Part shown: piece after piece, positions 44,584-58,995 of the stretch
Layout of the letters: each line of letters opens with the position of its first letter
Position numbering within the stretch: position 1 is the stretch's first letter
Assembly: GCF_000317435.1 (NCBI RefSeq)
Contig: NC_019751.1
Span: 1,798,001-1,862,000, forward strand
Direction of reading: 5' to 3'
Length of the DNA: 64,000 nucleotides
From: Calothrix sp. PCC 6303
GTDB lineage: Bacteria; Cyanobacteriota; Cyanobacteriia; Cyanobacteriales; Nostocaceae
Program-made: the position numbers and the translations under genes
The notes under the pieces: model-generated
Database searches by the model: none
Seen by the model: only the letters and a program-made list of their open reading frames with translations
Told to the model about the DNA's origin: nothing

Positions 44584-44843
44584 ATGCATAATGATTAAAT
44601 CAGTAACATATACTTGCCTTGCAAAGCGAGAAGCTACGCTTTTTGAATGCCCAAAAGGCTATACGCGTCTCTATAAAACTGAATCTCTGGCATTGTGTTT
44701 TTAAATTGAGTCAGGATTTATATAAGTGTCACAACCACGATTGGTGCGTGACACTATAAGTCTCATCGCTATGTTTAAATATAAACGCAGTGTGGAACAG
44801 ATCCTACAAGAAAATATGCTAGATACCTAAATCATAATTAGTC

Positions 44844-44989
44844 TAATAAGTAATAAGTAATAAGTAATAAGTAATAAGTAATAAGTAATAAGTAATAAGT
44901 AATAAGTAATAAGTAATAAGTAATAAGTAATAAGTAATAAGTAATAAGTAATAAGTAATAAGTAATAAGTAATAAGTAATAAGTAATAA
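44844..44989 (+). repeat. Heptanucleotide tandem repeat (TAATAAG), about 21 copies
   Basis: About 146 bases of uninterrupted TAATAAG units run to four bases before the start codon of the following histidine kinase. Short tandem repeats of seven bases (STRR) are known from heterocystous cyanobacteria. The unit puts TAA stops in every frame. It fills the region where the ribosome-binding site should lie. Confidence 0.97.
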
Positions 44990-44993
44990 CCAG

Positions 44994-46409
44994 ATGTCTG
45001 ATTCAGATTACCAAATAAAACAACTTAGATCAACTCTCAGTAAAATGGAAATTGCCCTGAGTACAGTTGAGGAATGTATTGTTTGGACAGATCGTCAGGG
45101 TAGAATCAAGTGGTGTAATGCTGCTCTCGAACGTTTTTTCGATAAGACTCGTTTGTTACTTCTTGGAAATTCGTTAGTAGATAAACTACCTTTATTAATT
45201 GATGGAAAATTGCTCTCTGCCAACCTTCATCCTGTTACGATTGCTCTAGAGACAAGAAAAAGTGGTAAAGAATGTTATGAATTTGAGAAGTCCAAGCAAT
45301 TTATAATTCTGGAAATTGCTTGGTCGTTTGTAGAAATTACAAGTGATTTGACAGAAACAGATGATTCTGCAAGTTCAGTTTTAGTGCTACGAGATGTGAC
45401 TCAACAAAGGGAAGCAAAGCGCAGACTAGAAGAAGTCAACAAAGGTTTGGAACAACAAGTAGCTAAACGCACTCAAGAGTTGAGTGAAGCTAATACCAAA
45501 TTGCAAATGGAAGCTGAACAACTACAAAAGTTACTGACTGAGTTACAACAGACCCAAGCTCAACTAATTCACACAGAAAAAATGTCTAGTCTAGGGCAAT
45601 TAGTTGCAGGAATCGCACATGAAATTAATAACCCAGTCAACTTTATTTCTGGTAATCTTGCTTATTTGCAAGAGTACATATGTGACCTACTAAATTTTGT
45701 CAAATTGTATCAAAAATATTACCCTAACCCAGTATTAGAAATTGAAAAAGTAGCTAACAAGATAGACATTGAGTTTTTGCAAACAGATTTTCCCAAAATC
45801 CTAAGATCGATGGAAATGGGTACAGAGCGAATTACTCAGATTGTTTTATCACTCCGTAATTTTTCGCGGATGGATGAAGCTGAAATCAAAGCAGTTGATA
45901 TCCATGAAGGTATTGATAGTACTCTACTGATTTTGCAACATCGACTGAAATTGACAGCAGAGTCTTCAGAGATAAAAGTCATTCGAGACTATAATCAGTT
46001 ACCACTAGTAGAATGCTACACTGGGCAACTTAACCAAGTATTCATGAATATTCTTGCAAACGCGATCGACGCGATTGAAGAGTTAAACGCTAAATGGACG
46101 TATCAGGAAATTAAAAATCACTCTAGTCAGATCACAATTCGCACATCTGTTGTTGATTCACAATGGGTTGAAGTCGTGATTGCAGACAATGGAACTGGAA
46201 TTCCAGAAGCAATTCAACAACACATTTTTAATCCATTCTTCACAACGAAACCTGTCGGTAAGGGAACAGGAATGGGAATGGCTATCAGTTACAAAATTAT
46301 CACCAAAAATCATGGAGGTAAGCTAACATGTTTTTCAGTACCAGGAAAGGGTACGCAATTTACAATTCAAATTCCGACTAAAATAATACGCGAAGATGAT
46401 AACCCTTGA
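44994..46409 (+). CDS. Soluble PAS-histidine kinase
   Basis: The 471-residue protein has an N-terminal PAS-like domain (about 10-135; IVWTDRQGRIKWCNAALERFF), a long coiled coil (about 140-195; RTQELSEANTKLQMEAEQLQKL), a HisKA domain with His209 in VAGIAHEINNPVNF, and a HATPase domain (about 310-465) with NAIDAIEEL, DNGTGIP and GKGTGMGMAIS. No membrane segment is seen. The response regulator partner is unknown and not adjacent. Its start codon lies four bases past the long TAATAAG repeat. Confidence 0.92.
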   Translation: MSDSDYQIKQLRSTLSKMEIALSTVEECIVWTDRQGRIKWCNAALERFFDKTRLLLLGNSLVDKLPLLIDGKLLSANLHPVTIALETRKSGKECYEFEKSKQFIILEIAWSFVEITSDLTETDDSASSVLVLRDVTQQREAKRRLEEVNKGLEQQVAKRTQELSEANTKLQMEAEQLQKLLTELQQTQAQLIHTEKMSSLGQLVAGIAHEINNPVNFISGNLAYLQEYICDLLNFVKLYQKYYPNPVLEIEKVANKIDIEFLQTDFPKILRSMEMGTERITQIVLSLRNFSRMDEAEIKAVDIHEGIDSTLLILQHRLKLTAESSEIKVIRDYNQLPLVECYTGQLNQVFMNILANAIDAIEELNAKWTYQEIKNHSSQITIRTSVVDSQWVEVVIADNGTGIPEAIQQHIFNPFFTTKPVGKGTGMGMAISYKIITKNHGGKLTCFSVPGKGTQFTIQIPTKIIREDDNP

Positions 46410-46543
46410 GCAAAGTGAAGGGAGTGGGTTTTAAAGTGAAATTTTTCGATGAATATTTATCAAACCAGAAAAGAGGTCTTCTCTGACCTCTTCTACAACT
46501 TTCTATAAATAAGTCATAAATGTCGTTTTGAAGCGATTAAGAT

Positions 46544-46747
46544 TTACAGAAGTCCGGTGTTTGCACCCTGTTTACCTGTGGCAAGTTCAACTTTAACGAT
46601 TCTTCCACCCATTTTTTGAATCCGTTGCTGTTCTTTAAACCAGTTGTCATACGCAACTAATTTGGTAAAGAAAGTATTTTGTAGTTCGCGTTGGGTACGA
46701 ATTCTGGTTTGGCTGGGTACGCAAGCCGTAATCTTAAACATCCGCAT
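46544..46747 (-). CDS. apcC: Phycobilisome core small linker ApcC
   Basis: The 67-residue CpcD-type linker reads MRMFKITACVPSQTRIRTQRELQ and ends with IVKVELATGKQGANT, the typical ApcC (LC7.8) sequence. It caps allophycocyanin trimers in the phycobilisome core. Last in the order apcE-apcA-apcB-apcC, it is 234 bases after apcB. Confidence 0.97.
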   Translation of the reverse strand: MRMFKITACVPSQTRIRTQRELQNTFFTKLVAYDNWFKEQQRIQKMGGRIVKVELATGKQGANTGLL

Positions 46748-46981
46748 GATACAACGTCTCCTGTGGCGATGGTAATAATTTTTTTATTTCAAAATTGCAG
46801 TAATGAATATTTGTCTATTCACTCCAAGACTGGAAACCAAATATCAATACTGAGACACTAAACACTCATTATCCAGAAGTTCATCGGATTTAATAAGCAA
46901 GAAACGTCTTAGCACTCACACTTGATTTCCAGTCCTAATTAATTTGCAATCAAATCATTGATTCAGAGTGCAAATTTAGTC

Positions 46982-47467
46982 TTAGCTTAAGCCAGAGCTG
47001 ATGTAGTCAAAGTATACGCCCATTTCTTTACCAGCGTCAGGACCAACTAAGCTAGCAGTTACTTCTTTGGTAGCTTGGATAGCTTGAACGGTAGCACCAA
47101 CGGGTACACCTAAGGAGTTGTAGGTTTCTTTCAAACCGTTAAGAACGCGCTCATCCAAGATGGATGGATCGCCAGCTAGCATTGCATAGGTAGCATAACG
47201 AAGGTAGTAGTCTAAGTCGCGGATGCAAGCTGCATAACGACGTGTTGTGTACATGTTACCACCGGGACGGGTGATATCAGAGTACAACAAGGACTTAGCT
47301 ACAGCTTCTTTAACGATAGCTGCTGCGTTAGCGCTGATGGTGGTAGCTGCACGAACGCGCAATTCACCAGTTGCAAAGTAGCCTTTGAGTTTTTCTAATG
47401 CGCTGTTATCAAGGTATTTACCTTGAACGTCTGAAGAGTTAATGACGGCAGTAATTGCGTCTTGCAT
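46982..47467 (-). CDS. apcB: Allophycocyanin beta subunit
   Basis: The 161-residue protein is full length, starting [20 protein letters not shown]. The phycocyanobilin-binding Cys lies in [21 protein letters not shown], about residue 81. Asn in the RPGGNMYTT segment is the residue methylated in this family. Together with ApcA it forms the core trimers. It is 67 bases after apcA. Confidence 0.98.
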   Translation of the reverse strand: MQDAITAVINSSDVQGKYLDNSALEKLKGYFATGELRVRAATTISANAAAIVKEAVAKSLLYSDITRPGGNMYTTRRYAACIRDLDYYLRYATYAMLAGDPSILDERVLNGLKETYNSLGVPVGATVQAIQATKEVTASLVGPDAGKEMGVYFDYISSGLS

Positions 47468-47534
47468 GTTGTTAATTCCTTATTTCCAACTTTATTCCAA
47501 TACTCTGGTATCAGGGTAGGTTATAGGTTTTAAC

Positions 47535-48020
47535 CTATGACATAGCACCGATTACGTAATCGAAGTAAGCACTTGCTTCAGATGCGTCATCTCCTGACAC
47601 TAAACCAGAAGCAATGCTCTTCATGGCTGCAACGCCGCTTGCAACTGCATCAATGGGGGTTCCCAAAGATCTGTACATTTCACGTACACCAACAATACCA
47701 ATTTCTTCGATGGGGGTAACATCACCAGAGACGATTCCGTAGGTGATTAGACGAAGGTAGTAATCCATGTCCCGTAGGCAGGTTGCGGTCATTTCTTGAC
47801 CGTATGCGTTTCCACCAGGAGAAACTACATCGGGGCGTTTTTGGAATAGTTGGTCGCCAGCTTGCTTAACAATGCGCTCGCGGTTTTCGGTCAATATTTG
47901 AGCGATACGTAGACGCTTTTCACCGCTGGTGGCAAAGCTCTTGATTCTGTCTAATTCACCAGGGCTTAGGTAGCGCGCTTCTGCATCTGCATTCACGATG
48001 GACTTCGTGACGATACTCAT
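47535..48020 (-). CDS. apcA: Allophycocyanin alpha subunit
   Basis: The 161-residue phycobiliprotein begins [23 protein letters not shown] and carries the bilin-binding Cys in [19 protein letters not shown], about residue 81. It pairs with ApcB in the phycobilisome core. A 500-base spacer to apcE suggests its own promoter, as is usual for the strongly expressed apcABC unit. Confidence 0.98.
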   Translation of the reverse strand: MSIVTKSIVNADAEARYLSPGELDRIKSFATSGEKRLRIAQILTENRERIVKQAGDQLFQKRPDVVSPGGNAYGQEMTATCLRDMDYYLRLITYGIVSGDVTPIEEIGIVGVREMYRSLGTPIDAVASGVAAMKSIASGLVSGDDASEASAYFDYVIGAMS

Positions 48021-48524
48021 ATCTTGGATTCCTCCAGTAAGAATGAAACCAGGTTTTAATAACTGGTGAGTTTTAAAATGGTTGGATGAGTTTTGCTTGA
48101 TTCACTTTGTTTGATACAAATGCTTGACAAATTTACAAGCTAGTGTATTTTGAAAGCGCCACTTGAGTAATTTCTTGGACACAAGGGGCAAAACTCAACT
48201 ACCTCTTGAGGTATTATTTTCGGGCATTTTGTTGAGCATTTATTACTGCCTTTAACAGTTTGTAACATTAATTTCAGTTTTACTCATTTTTAGTGATGTC
48301 TGAAATTGACGTTTGACAGTGTAAATTATGCTTTAAAGCCTTTTAGTAACTGAGTTTCAGGATTTTTACCCAGCTTTTTGGGGTTTGGGAGTAAAAATTT
48401 AGGAGTTGGGAGTTAGGAACAGGGGCTAAAAATCGATTTATGATTTTGATTTTTAATTTCAATTCCTAACTTGTAATTCCCAACTGCTAATTCCGACTAA
48501 TTTCTAAATTTTCCAAGCAAATTC
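48021..48524. other. Long spacer between apcE and apcA with an inverted repeat
   Basis: No gene is seen in this 504-base region. Around 48400-48490 the sequence GGAGTTGGGAGTTAGGAA is partly complementary to a later TTCCTAACTTGTAATTCCCAAC, a type of repeat often found in cyanobacterial spacers. The apcABC promoter and leader should lie between about 48021 and 48300. Confidence 0.55.
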
Positions 48525-52543
<4,019 letters not shown>

Positions 52544-53200
52544 ATGAAATCATTAAGATTCACTTCCTTGGCAGGTGTTTCCTTTTTCGCGTCACTATCC
52601 TTAGCGGGAACTGGCATATTACCAGCACAAGCCATAACAAATTTTAATTTCCAAGCTGATTATGATTTTGTTGATAGGCTCACATTGTTCCCAGAAAAAG
52701 ATTATCTTTCCGGTAAAGCAGAAGGTTCTTCCAAAAATGCAAATTTTGGTTTAAATAAAATGGATTTTTTAGGATACGCACGTATCTCAGAAGCATTGCC
52801 AGCACTGACAAATGGGACTTCCTATACATTTAATTCTGACCCTGGCGTTTACGGCATCAAAGATGTAGAACCTGGTTATCTCACTTTGTTTGGTAAAGGG
52901 AAAAATAAACTTTTTGCTAGTTTCAGTGGTTCAGATAAAGTCAATAACCAGAATTCAACAGCATTTACAACTGCCCAATTAACAATTACTGGAGGAGAAG
53001 GAAAATTTAAAAATGCCTCTGGATTTGGAACAGTATCAGGTACAGTCAACACAAATGTTACTCCCTTAGTTAATCAGGGTAGATACGCTATTGACGTGAG
53101 CTTCAATGTGCCAAAATCCATCCCCAATTCCACCAATGTTGGTGGAATGTTATTAGGAATATCAGGTGCTGTCTTCCTGAAAAAGAAACTTTACGCTTAA
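52544..53200 (+). CDS. Secreted protein with a degenerate C-terminal sorting signal
   Basis: The 218-residue protein has a signal peptide (FTSLAGVSFFASLSLAGTGI, cleaved near PAQA) and a beta-rich body (ITGGEGKFKNASGFGTVSG). The C-terminus reads VPKSIPNSTNVGGMLLGISGAVFLKKK, similar to a PEP-CTERM anchor with a hydrophobic span and basic end but lacking the Pro-Glu-Pro. Function is unknown. It stands alone between apcE (divergent) and the TPR gene. Confidence 0.7.
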   Translation: MKSLRFTSLAGVSFFASLSLAGTGILPAQAITNFNFQADYDFVDRLTLFPEKDYLSGKAEGSSKNANFGLNKMDFLGYARISEALPALTNGTSYTFNSDPGVYGIKDVEPGYLTLFGKGKNKLFASFSGSDKVNNQNSTAFTTAQLTITGGEGKFKNASGFGTVSGTVNTNVTPLVNQGRYAIDVSFNVPKSIPNSTNVGGMLLGISGAVFLKKKLYA

Positions 53201-53366
53201 GCATAACGTCAGTATATTTACTAGCCAAGGAACTCATGGCTAGTAATGACAATATTTTTATACTGGTGATTATGAAATTTGCCTTCTCTGTAAGCTAAAA
53301 CGCACTTAGTTTGTAATCACAAAAGCTTTATAGCAAGCCTTTTAGACTTCAAAAGATGTCATTTAG

Positions 53367-54026
53367 ATGCGTCTAAGCTTACCTTCCTTACTGGCTTATG
53401 CCTCATCTCTTGCACTGCTAGGTATTTCGATACCAATGGTTACACCAATCCTAGCTTCTGACACAGATAACCCCGATACATGTCAAACTGTAAAACCAGC
53501 ACTTCTAAATTCAGCAGATGACTTCATCGGGATGGGACACTTTCAAGAAGATTGTGAAAAAAACTCACTCGCTGCGGTTGCTTCCTTCACCCAGGCAATT
53601 AGGCTGAATCCGAAAGCTGAAGAACCTTACTATCACAGAGCAAATGCTTACCAGAATGCAGGAAATTATCAAGCCGCAGTGGTAGACTATACTGAGGTAA
53701 TTCGCCAAAATACAGGTAAGCTTGGTTTTAGTAGTGGAGCATATTGGAATCGGGCTAGGGCTTATGAAAGACTAGGCAAAAAACAAAAAGCAATTTCAGA
53801 TTTGACTCAGTTAATTGGCGTAGATAGTCGCAATGCCGATCAGTATCTGTTTAGAGGAAACATGTACCGAGATATAGGAAATAAAGAACGTGCCATCGCA
53901 GATTATCAAGTAGCAGAAAAGCTTCTTCAGCAATATTTAAGCGGATCTTTCGGAAATGGTTTTCAAGATTCTAGGTACCAAGAAATGTTAGAAAAAGTCA
54001 GAAGTGTATTATCCCAATTAAATTAG
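53367..54026 (+). CDS. Exported TPR protein
   Basis: The 219-residue protein has an N-terminal signal-like segment (LLAYASSLALLGISIPMVTPILAS) and three to four TPR units, such as AVASFTQAIRLNPKAEEPYYHRANAY and KAISDLTQLIGVDSRNADQYLFRGN. TPRs mediate protein-protein contacts; no partner is indicated. It follows the secreted-protein gene by 166 bases on the same strand, but no shared function is evident. Confidence 0.85.
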   Translation: MRLSLPSLLAYASSLALLGISIPMVTPILASDTDNPDTCQTVKPALLNSADDFIGMGHFQEDCEKNSLAAVASFTQAIRLNPKAEEPYYHRANAYQNAGNYQAAVVDYTEVIRQNTGKLGFSSGAYWNRARAYERLGKKQKAISDLTQLIGVDSRNADQYLFRGNMYRDIGNKERAIADYQVAEKLLQQYLSGSFGNGFQDSRYQEMLEKVRSVLSQLN

Positions 54027-54103
54027 GGAAATCGAAACTATAGGAATCCGATTTGATTATTGTTGGCGTAGCCTGCGCTTTGCACTTAAACAGTGAAGTA
54101 TAT

Positions 54104-54182
54104 GTAGGGTGTGTTATGGCTTTAGCCTAACGCACCAAAATCCGGAAGACGCTGCGTTACACTTCGTGATAAGACACCCTAC
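54104..54182. repeat. Dispersed palindromic repeat with 9-bp inverted ends
   Basis: GTAGGGTGT and ACACCCTAC bound a 79-base unit with inner complementary TAACGCACC-type sequence. Repeats of this GTAGGGTGTGTTA type are common between Nostocales genes. A related motif, TAGGTTGGGTGGAGCGTAAC, lies near 11214. Confidence 0.6.
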
Positions 54183-54320
54183 GTATGTTTCATAAATCAA
54201 ATATGAGTGCTATATAATTCATTTGTCTGACTGAATTATGGTTTCAAGCAATATTTTGAGTGGTAGTAAACTACGTCAGATATCCGATAAACTCAGTAAT
54301 GCTGCGATCTTCCTCAAATC

Positions 54321-55505
54321 ATGTCTGATAGCCAAAAAGTTAGTGCTGCTGTTGCCAAACTCTACGATACCTACCCCTTTCCCCCAGAACCCATTCTGGA
54401 TGAACCACCCCCAGGTTATAACTGGCGCTGGAATTGGTTATCGGCTTACAATTTTTGCACAGGAATGAAGCCGCAAAAACAAAACATCCGGATTTTGGAT
54501 GCAGGTTGTGGTTCTGGTGTAGGAACTGAGTATTTAGTCCACCTCAACCCCGAAGCACAGGTAATTGGTATTGATTTGAGTGCCGGAACACTCGCGGTTG
54601 CCAAAGAACGTTGTCAACGTAGTGGTGCCAACCGGGTGGAGTTTCAGCAACTAAGTTTATTTGATGTAGAACAACTACCAGGAGAATTTGATTTAATTAA
54701 CTCTGTGGGAGTTTTACACCATACAGATGATCCAATTCGGGGAATCCAAGCTTTAGCCAAAAAGTTAGCACCAGGAGGAATTTTCCATATTTTTGTCTAT
54801 GGAGAATTGGGACGTTGGGAAATTCAACTGATGCAAAAAGCCATTTCCCTCCTTCAAGGTGAAAAAAAAGGTGATTTCCGTGATGGTGTAGAAGTCGGCA
54901 GAAAAATTTTTGCATCGCTTCCTGAAACTAACCGAATATTAAAACGTGAAAAGGAAAGATGGGCGATAGAAAACCATCGAGATGAAAATTTTGCTGATAT
55001 GTATGTCCATCCCCAGGAAATTGACTACAATATCGACACATTGTTTGAACTAATTGATGCTTCTGGATTAGAGTTTGTCGGGTTTTCTAATCCCGGATTT
55101 TGGGATTTAGAACGGCTTTTGGGTAAAGCACCAGAAATAATCGAACGTACCAAAGATTTATCCGAACGTCAGATTTACCGTTTAATCGAATTATTGGATC
55201 CAGAAACTAGCCATTACGAATTTTTCCTCGCACGTCCACCGTTAACTAAAGCGAATTGGAAAAATGACAGTGATTTACTCACCGCAATTCCCGAAATCCA
55301 GCCATGCATAGATGGCTTCCCAAGTCAAGTATTTTTTGGACATGATTACAAAGTCGTAAATCTCTCAGATGGCGAGTTTGCATTTATGCAAGCATGTGAC
55401 GGCAATCAAACAGTGGGTGAAATCCTAAAAAACGTAGAGTTGAGTTTGGATGGAGTGCGATCGCTTCAGCGCCAGCAACTGATTATATTGTCCCTTAGTC
55501 AGTAA
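54321..55505 (+). CDS. Class I SAM-dependent methyltransferase, substrate unknown
   Basis: The 394-residue protein contains a methyltransferase core (about 50-175): RILDAGCGSGVGTEYLV (SAM motif I), VIGIDLSAGTLAVAKERC, FDLINSVGVLHHTDDP and LAPGGIFHIFVYGEL. A long C-terminal extension (about 200-394), ending with a GEFAFMQACDGNQTVGEIL region, resembles the PqqD-like/winged-helix tails of some cyanobacterial methyltransferases. The N-terminal LYDTYPFPPEPILDEPPPGYNWRW is a recurrent family start. The substrate cannot be inferred. ATG 54321 places this motif near the start. Confidence 0.85.
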   Translation: MSDSQKVSAAVAKLYDTYPFPPEPILDEPPPGYNWRWNWLSAYNFCTGMKPQKQNIRILDAGCGSGVGTEYLVHLNPEAQVIGIDLSAGTLAVAKERCQRSGANRVEFQQLSLFDVEQLPGEFDLINSVGVLHHTDDPIRGIQALAKKLAPGGIFHIFVYGELGRWEIQLMQKAISLLQGEKKGDFRDGVEVGRKIFASLPETNRILKREKERWAIENHRDENFADMYVHPQEIDYNIDTLFELIDASGLEFVGFSNPGFWDLERLLGKAPEIIERTKDLSERQIYRLIELLDPETSHYEFFLARPPLTKANWKNDSDLLTAIPEIQPCIDGFPSQVFFGHDYKVVNLSDGEFAFMQACDGNQTVGEILKNVELSLDGVRSLQRQQLIILSLSQ

Positions 55506-55937
55506 CTACAAACCAATAAAAATCACCAAAAGCCTGATTATGCAGCTTCAACGAAGCTGGCATAACTCAAGTCGTATTCTCTAAATCAACAAACAACCAG
55601 AAACTAAAAGCTAGAATAGGGAAGGAGAGATTTAGAAGCGATTTACCCGTTACAGATCTTCCCTATCTACATCGGCTTCAACCGAGATCTTGGAAGGTCT
55701 GGGGAAGTAAGATACTACGTATGCATATTATGCGTAACTTCCTTGATGGGGAATCGTTTACTTCAAATCCTAATTTCTCCTTGATTACATTAAAATCTCT
55801 GCCGTTTTTTGATTTTCATTCATAGTTGGTAACAATTAAGTTGATTGTTTTTTTCTAAAGTATTGTTACTCGATCGTGATATGATTCAACTGGCTGAATG
55901 TACAGCCAACAAGTAAGCTGTACTGGTTTCAATTCCT
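55506..55937. other. Upstream region of the ATP synthase operon
   Basis: About 430 bases hold no gene. A small hairpin (TATGCAGCTTC, GAAGCTGGCATA) near 55537-55563 may terminate the methyltransferase transcript. The operon promoter should lie in the second half, which is AT-rich. Confidence 0.5.
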
Positions 55938-56381
55938 GTGAGCTTAACAGACGAATCAATCGAACCCACACCCCCCGCACAACAAGAATCAGCTACTGGC
56001 TTTGAGGATGCAAAGTCGGGTAACTCCATGGAAGAGTTCTATCAGCTTTATCAAAGGTTGATAGTAGTCACACTTGTGATTACAGGGATTGTATTTATCT
56101 CTGTGTGGATTTCTTACTCCCTAAACATTGCCCTCAATTATTTGCTAGGGTCATGCGTGGGTGTGATTTACTTGAAGATGCTAGCAAAAGATGTTGAAAG
56201 GCTAGGTCAAGAAAAGCAGCGTTTGAGTAAAAATCGTCTTGCTCTGTTCGTTGGGTTGATTATAATAGCAACTCAGTGGGATCAGCTGGCAGTTTTACCC
56301 ATATTTCTGGGATTCTTAACTTATAAAGCCACGCTCCTCGTCTACACGCTGCAAATAGTGTTTCTGTCTGAATCTAAATGA
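55938..56381 (+). CDS. atpI: ATP synthase assembly protein AtpI (Atp1)
   Basis: The 147-residue protein has a hydrophilic N-terminus and four predicted membrane helices ([38 protein letters not shown] and others). AtpI assists c-ring assembly and is not part of the finished enzyme. It opens the cyanobacterial atp1-atpB-atpE-atpF2-atpF-atpH-atpA-atpG order. Start is GTG 55938. Gene names for this subunit differ between sources (atp1, atpI). Confidence 0.9.
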   Translation: MSLTDESIEPTPPAQQESATGFEDAKSGNSMEEFYQLYQRLIVVTLVITGIVFISVWISYSLNIALNYLLGSCVGVIYLKMLAKDVERLGQEKQRLSKNRLALFVGLIIIATQWDQLAVLPIFLGFLTYKATLLVYTLQIVFLSESK

Positions 56382-56450
56382 AATTAGGTCAGCAGAACAC
56401 AAGCTAATCCTCCAATCCTAATTGTTTGGGGAAGTTCTTGAAGAATACAA

Positions 56451-57206
56451 ATGCTTAGTGCCTTAAACACCTTTAATTCTTTTCCCCTAGCCGCATTGGA
56501 AGTAGGGCACCACTTTTACTGGCAAATAGGTAGCCTCAAGTTACATGGTCAAGTCTTTTTGACTTCGTGGTTTGTGATTGCTTTACTTGTGATTGCTTCT
56601 TTAGCTGCCACAAGAAATATCCAGAGAATTCCTAGTGGCATCCAAAACTTAATGGAATATGCCTTAGAATTTATTCGGGATTTAACCAAAAACCAGATTG
56701 GTGAGAAAGAGTACCGCCCCTGGGTACCATTTATTGGTACTTTATTTTTGTTTATCTTCGTATCGAATTGGTCAGGTGCTTTAATTCCCTGGAGATTAAT
56801 TCATCTCCCTGATGGAGAATTAGCAGCCCCAACTAATGACATCAATACGACGGTAGCATTGGCGCTGTTAACCTCTTTAGCATACTTCTATGCTGGTTTT
56901 AGTAAGCGTGGTCTCGGGTACTTTAAAAAGTATATTGAACCCACACCAATTCTATTACCAATTGCAATTTTAGAAGATTTCACCAAACCCCTTTCCCTAA
57001 GCTTCCGTCTATTTGGCAACATTTTGGCGGATGAACTAGTGGTCGGCGTACTAGTTTTGCTAGTACCTTTATTTATTCCTTTGCCAGTGATGGCATTAGG
57101 CTTATTTACTAGTGCCATTCAAGCTTTAGTATTTGCCACCCTAGCCGCAGCCTATATTCATGAGGCAATGGAAGGACATGGCGAAGAAGGGCATGAGGAA
57201 CATTAA
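56451..57206 (+). CDS. atpB: ATP synthase subunit a
   Basis: The 251-residue membrane protein includes [20 protein letters not shown] with the essential stator Arg of the proton path, and [19 protein letters not shown] at the end. It provides the half-channels for protons next to the c-ring in thylakoid and cytoplasmic membranes. Length is normal. Confidence 0.97.
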   Translation: MLSALNTFNSFPLAALEVGHHFYWQIGSLKLHGQVFLTSWFVIALLVIASLAATRNIQRIPSGIQNLMEYALEFIRDLTKNQIGEKEYRPWVPFIGTLFLFIFVSNWSGALIPWRLIHLPDGELAAPTNDINTTVALALLTSLAYFYAGFSKRGLGYFKKYIEPTPILLPIAILEDFTKPLSLSFRLFGNILADELVVGVLVLLVPLFIPLPVMALGLFTSAIQALVFATLAAAYIHEAMEGHGEEGHEEH

Positions 57207-57311
57207 CTTCCTCAGTTGATCTAACTTCTAAAATCTTCGTGATTTGAGATTGGGTATCAATCCGAAAACTCAAATTACATAATTTCAAATTTGAAATCGT
57301 TCGTCTTGTAG

Positions 57312-57581
<270 letters not shown>

Positions 57582-57851
57582 GGTTCGTTAATAGTAGAGG
57601 CGCGTTTATCCTGAGACCAAATATTCATTTCAGTATTAATGCGTCTCTACCATTAACTTAAAAAAGATCTATCCCTGATTGGCAGAGGGATTTAAAAATA
57701 TGAGAGATTTTTTGAAGTTTGCAGCCTGCGGCAAAAATTATGGTGATAGTTAAGGGTAAATACCTAAAATTATTTCCAATTTACCGCAAGCAACTTCAGG
57801 AATGATTTAGCTTCCTATGGAAACTAACGTGCAAGCCAAAGAGGGAAAATA

Positions 57852-58280
57852 ATGTTTGATTTCAATGCAACTTTACCAGTAATGGCGTTGCAGTTCCTGC
57901 TATTGGCAGCTTTGTTAAATGCAATTTTTTACAAACCCCTGACCAAAGTATTGGACGAACGCGATAACTACATCCAAGGAAATAAACTCAGCGCTCGTGA
58001 ACGCTTGGATAAAGCAGAACGATTGACAAAAGAGTATGAGCAACAGTTAGCTGACGCTCGTAAGCAGTCTCAAGCGGTGATGGCATCAGCGACAGAAGAA
58101 GCTCAGAAAATATATGCCTCCCAAGTTGCTGAAGCTCAAAAAGAAGCTCAAGGGCAACGGGAACAAGCATCTAAAGAGATTGAACAGCAAAAGCAAGAAG
58201 TCATGCACTCACTAGAGCAGCAGGTAGACAGCTTGAGCCAACAAATTCTCGATAAACTCTTGGGAGCGAATCTAGTTTAG
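57852..58280 (+). CDS. atpF2: ATP synthase subunit b'
   Basis: The 142-residue protein has an N-terminal membrane helix ([20 protein letters not shown]) and a long alpha-helical stalk with heptads ([22 protein letters not shown]). It forms the peripheral stalk with subunit b. It starts directly at MFDFNATLP, without the short N-terminal extension found in many relatives. An 11-codon ORF (57817-57852, [11 protein letters not shown]) overlaps the start codon by TAATG. Confidence 0.95.
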   Translation: MFDFNATLPVMALQFLLLAALLNAIFYKPLTKVLDERDNYIQGNKLSARERLDKAERLTKEYEQQLADARKQSQAVMASATEEAQKIYASQVAEAQKEAQGQREQASKEIEQQKQEVMHSLEQQVDSLSQQILDKLLGANLV

Positions 58281-58425
58281 ATTATCGTTGCTCCCGATGT
58301 GGGATACCGACGCGTATTTTCAAGTCAAAGCTAAAAGCTTTGGGAAAGTAAGCGTAAATAATACCACTTTTTCTCTTGTAAAAGAGAATTTTTCATGTAT
58401 TCAGCAATTAAGCAGCTCAGTGTAG

Positions 58426-58995
58426 ATGGTTATAATGGGGACTTTTTTATTACTGGCGGCAGAGGCGAGCGCCTTGCACTCTGAATTATCAGAAGAAGGC
58501 GCGACTCATGGTTTCGGTCTAAACCTAGACCTATTTGAGACCAATATCATTAACTTGGCAATTTTGGTTGGGGTACTGGTTGTCTTTGGGCGCAAGCTTT
58601 TGACTAACATCCTGAATGAGCGCAGAGCAGCGATTGCAGCGGCGATTCAGGAAGCAGAGCAACGCGCTCAAGAGGCGGCGAGTGCCCTCTCCCAGGTACA
58701 GGAAAAATTGACCCAAGCTCAGGCAGAAGCACAACGTATTCGTCAAGCATCTGAAGAAAGCGCTAAAAACGCGAAAGAGGCGATTTTAGCAAAAGCAGTA
58801 GTGGATGTGCAGCGTTTGAAAGAGTCAGCGGCTGCGGATTTAAACACCGAACGCGACAAAGCGATCGCGCAATTGCGTTCTCGTGTAGTGGCAATGGCAT
58901 TACAAAAAGCCGAGTCACAACTTCGAGGTAGCATAAGCAGTGATGCTCAACAACAATTAATTGACCGCAGCATCGCGCTACTGGGAGAAAGTTAA
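58426..58995 (+). CDS. atpF: ATP synthase subunit b
   Basis: The 189-residue protein has a short leader, a membrane helix ([17 protein letters not shown]) and a long coiled stalk rich in Ala, Gln and Glu. It partners b' in the peripheral stalk. The internal start [10 protein letters not shown] (58435) fits homologues better than the first ATG at 58426. Its stop overlaps the atpH start (TAATG). Confidence 0.96.
   Translation: MVIMGTFLLLAAEASALHSELSEEGATHGFGLNLDLFETNIINLAILVGVLVVFGRKLLTNILNERRAAIAAAIQEAEQRAQEAASALSQVQEKLTQAQAEAQRIRQASEESAKNAKEAILAKAVVDVQRLKESAAADLNTERDKAIAQLRSRVVAMALQKAESQLRGSISSDAQQQLIDRSIALLGES

Noticed and set aside
44844-44989. CRISPR array
   Set aside because: The repeat is a 7-base unit with no spacers, and there are no cas genes.
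54238-54468. 76-codon frame overlapping the methyltransferase start
   Set aside because: It runs in another frame across conserved methyltransferase sequence and has no family features.
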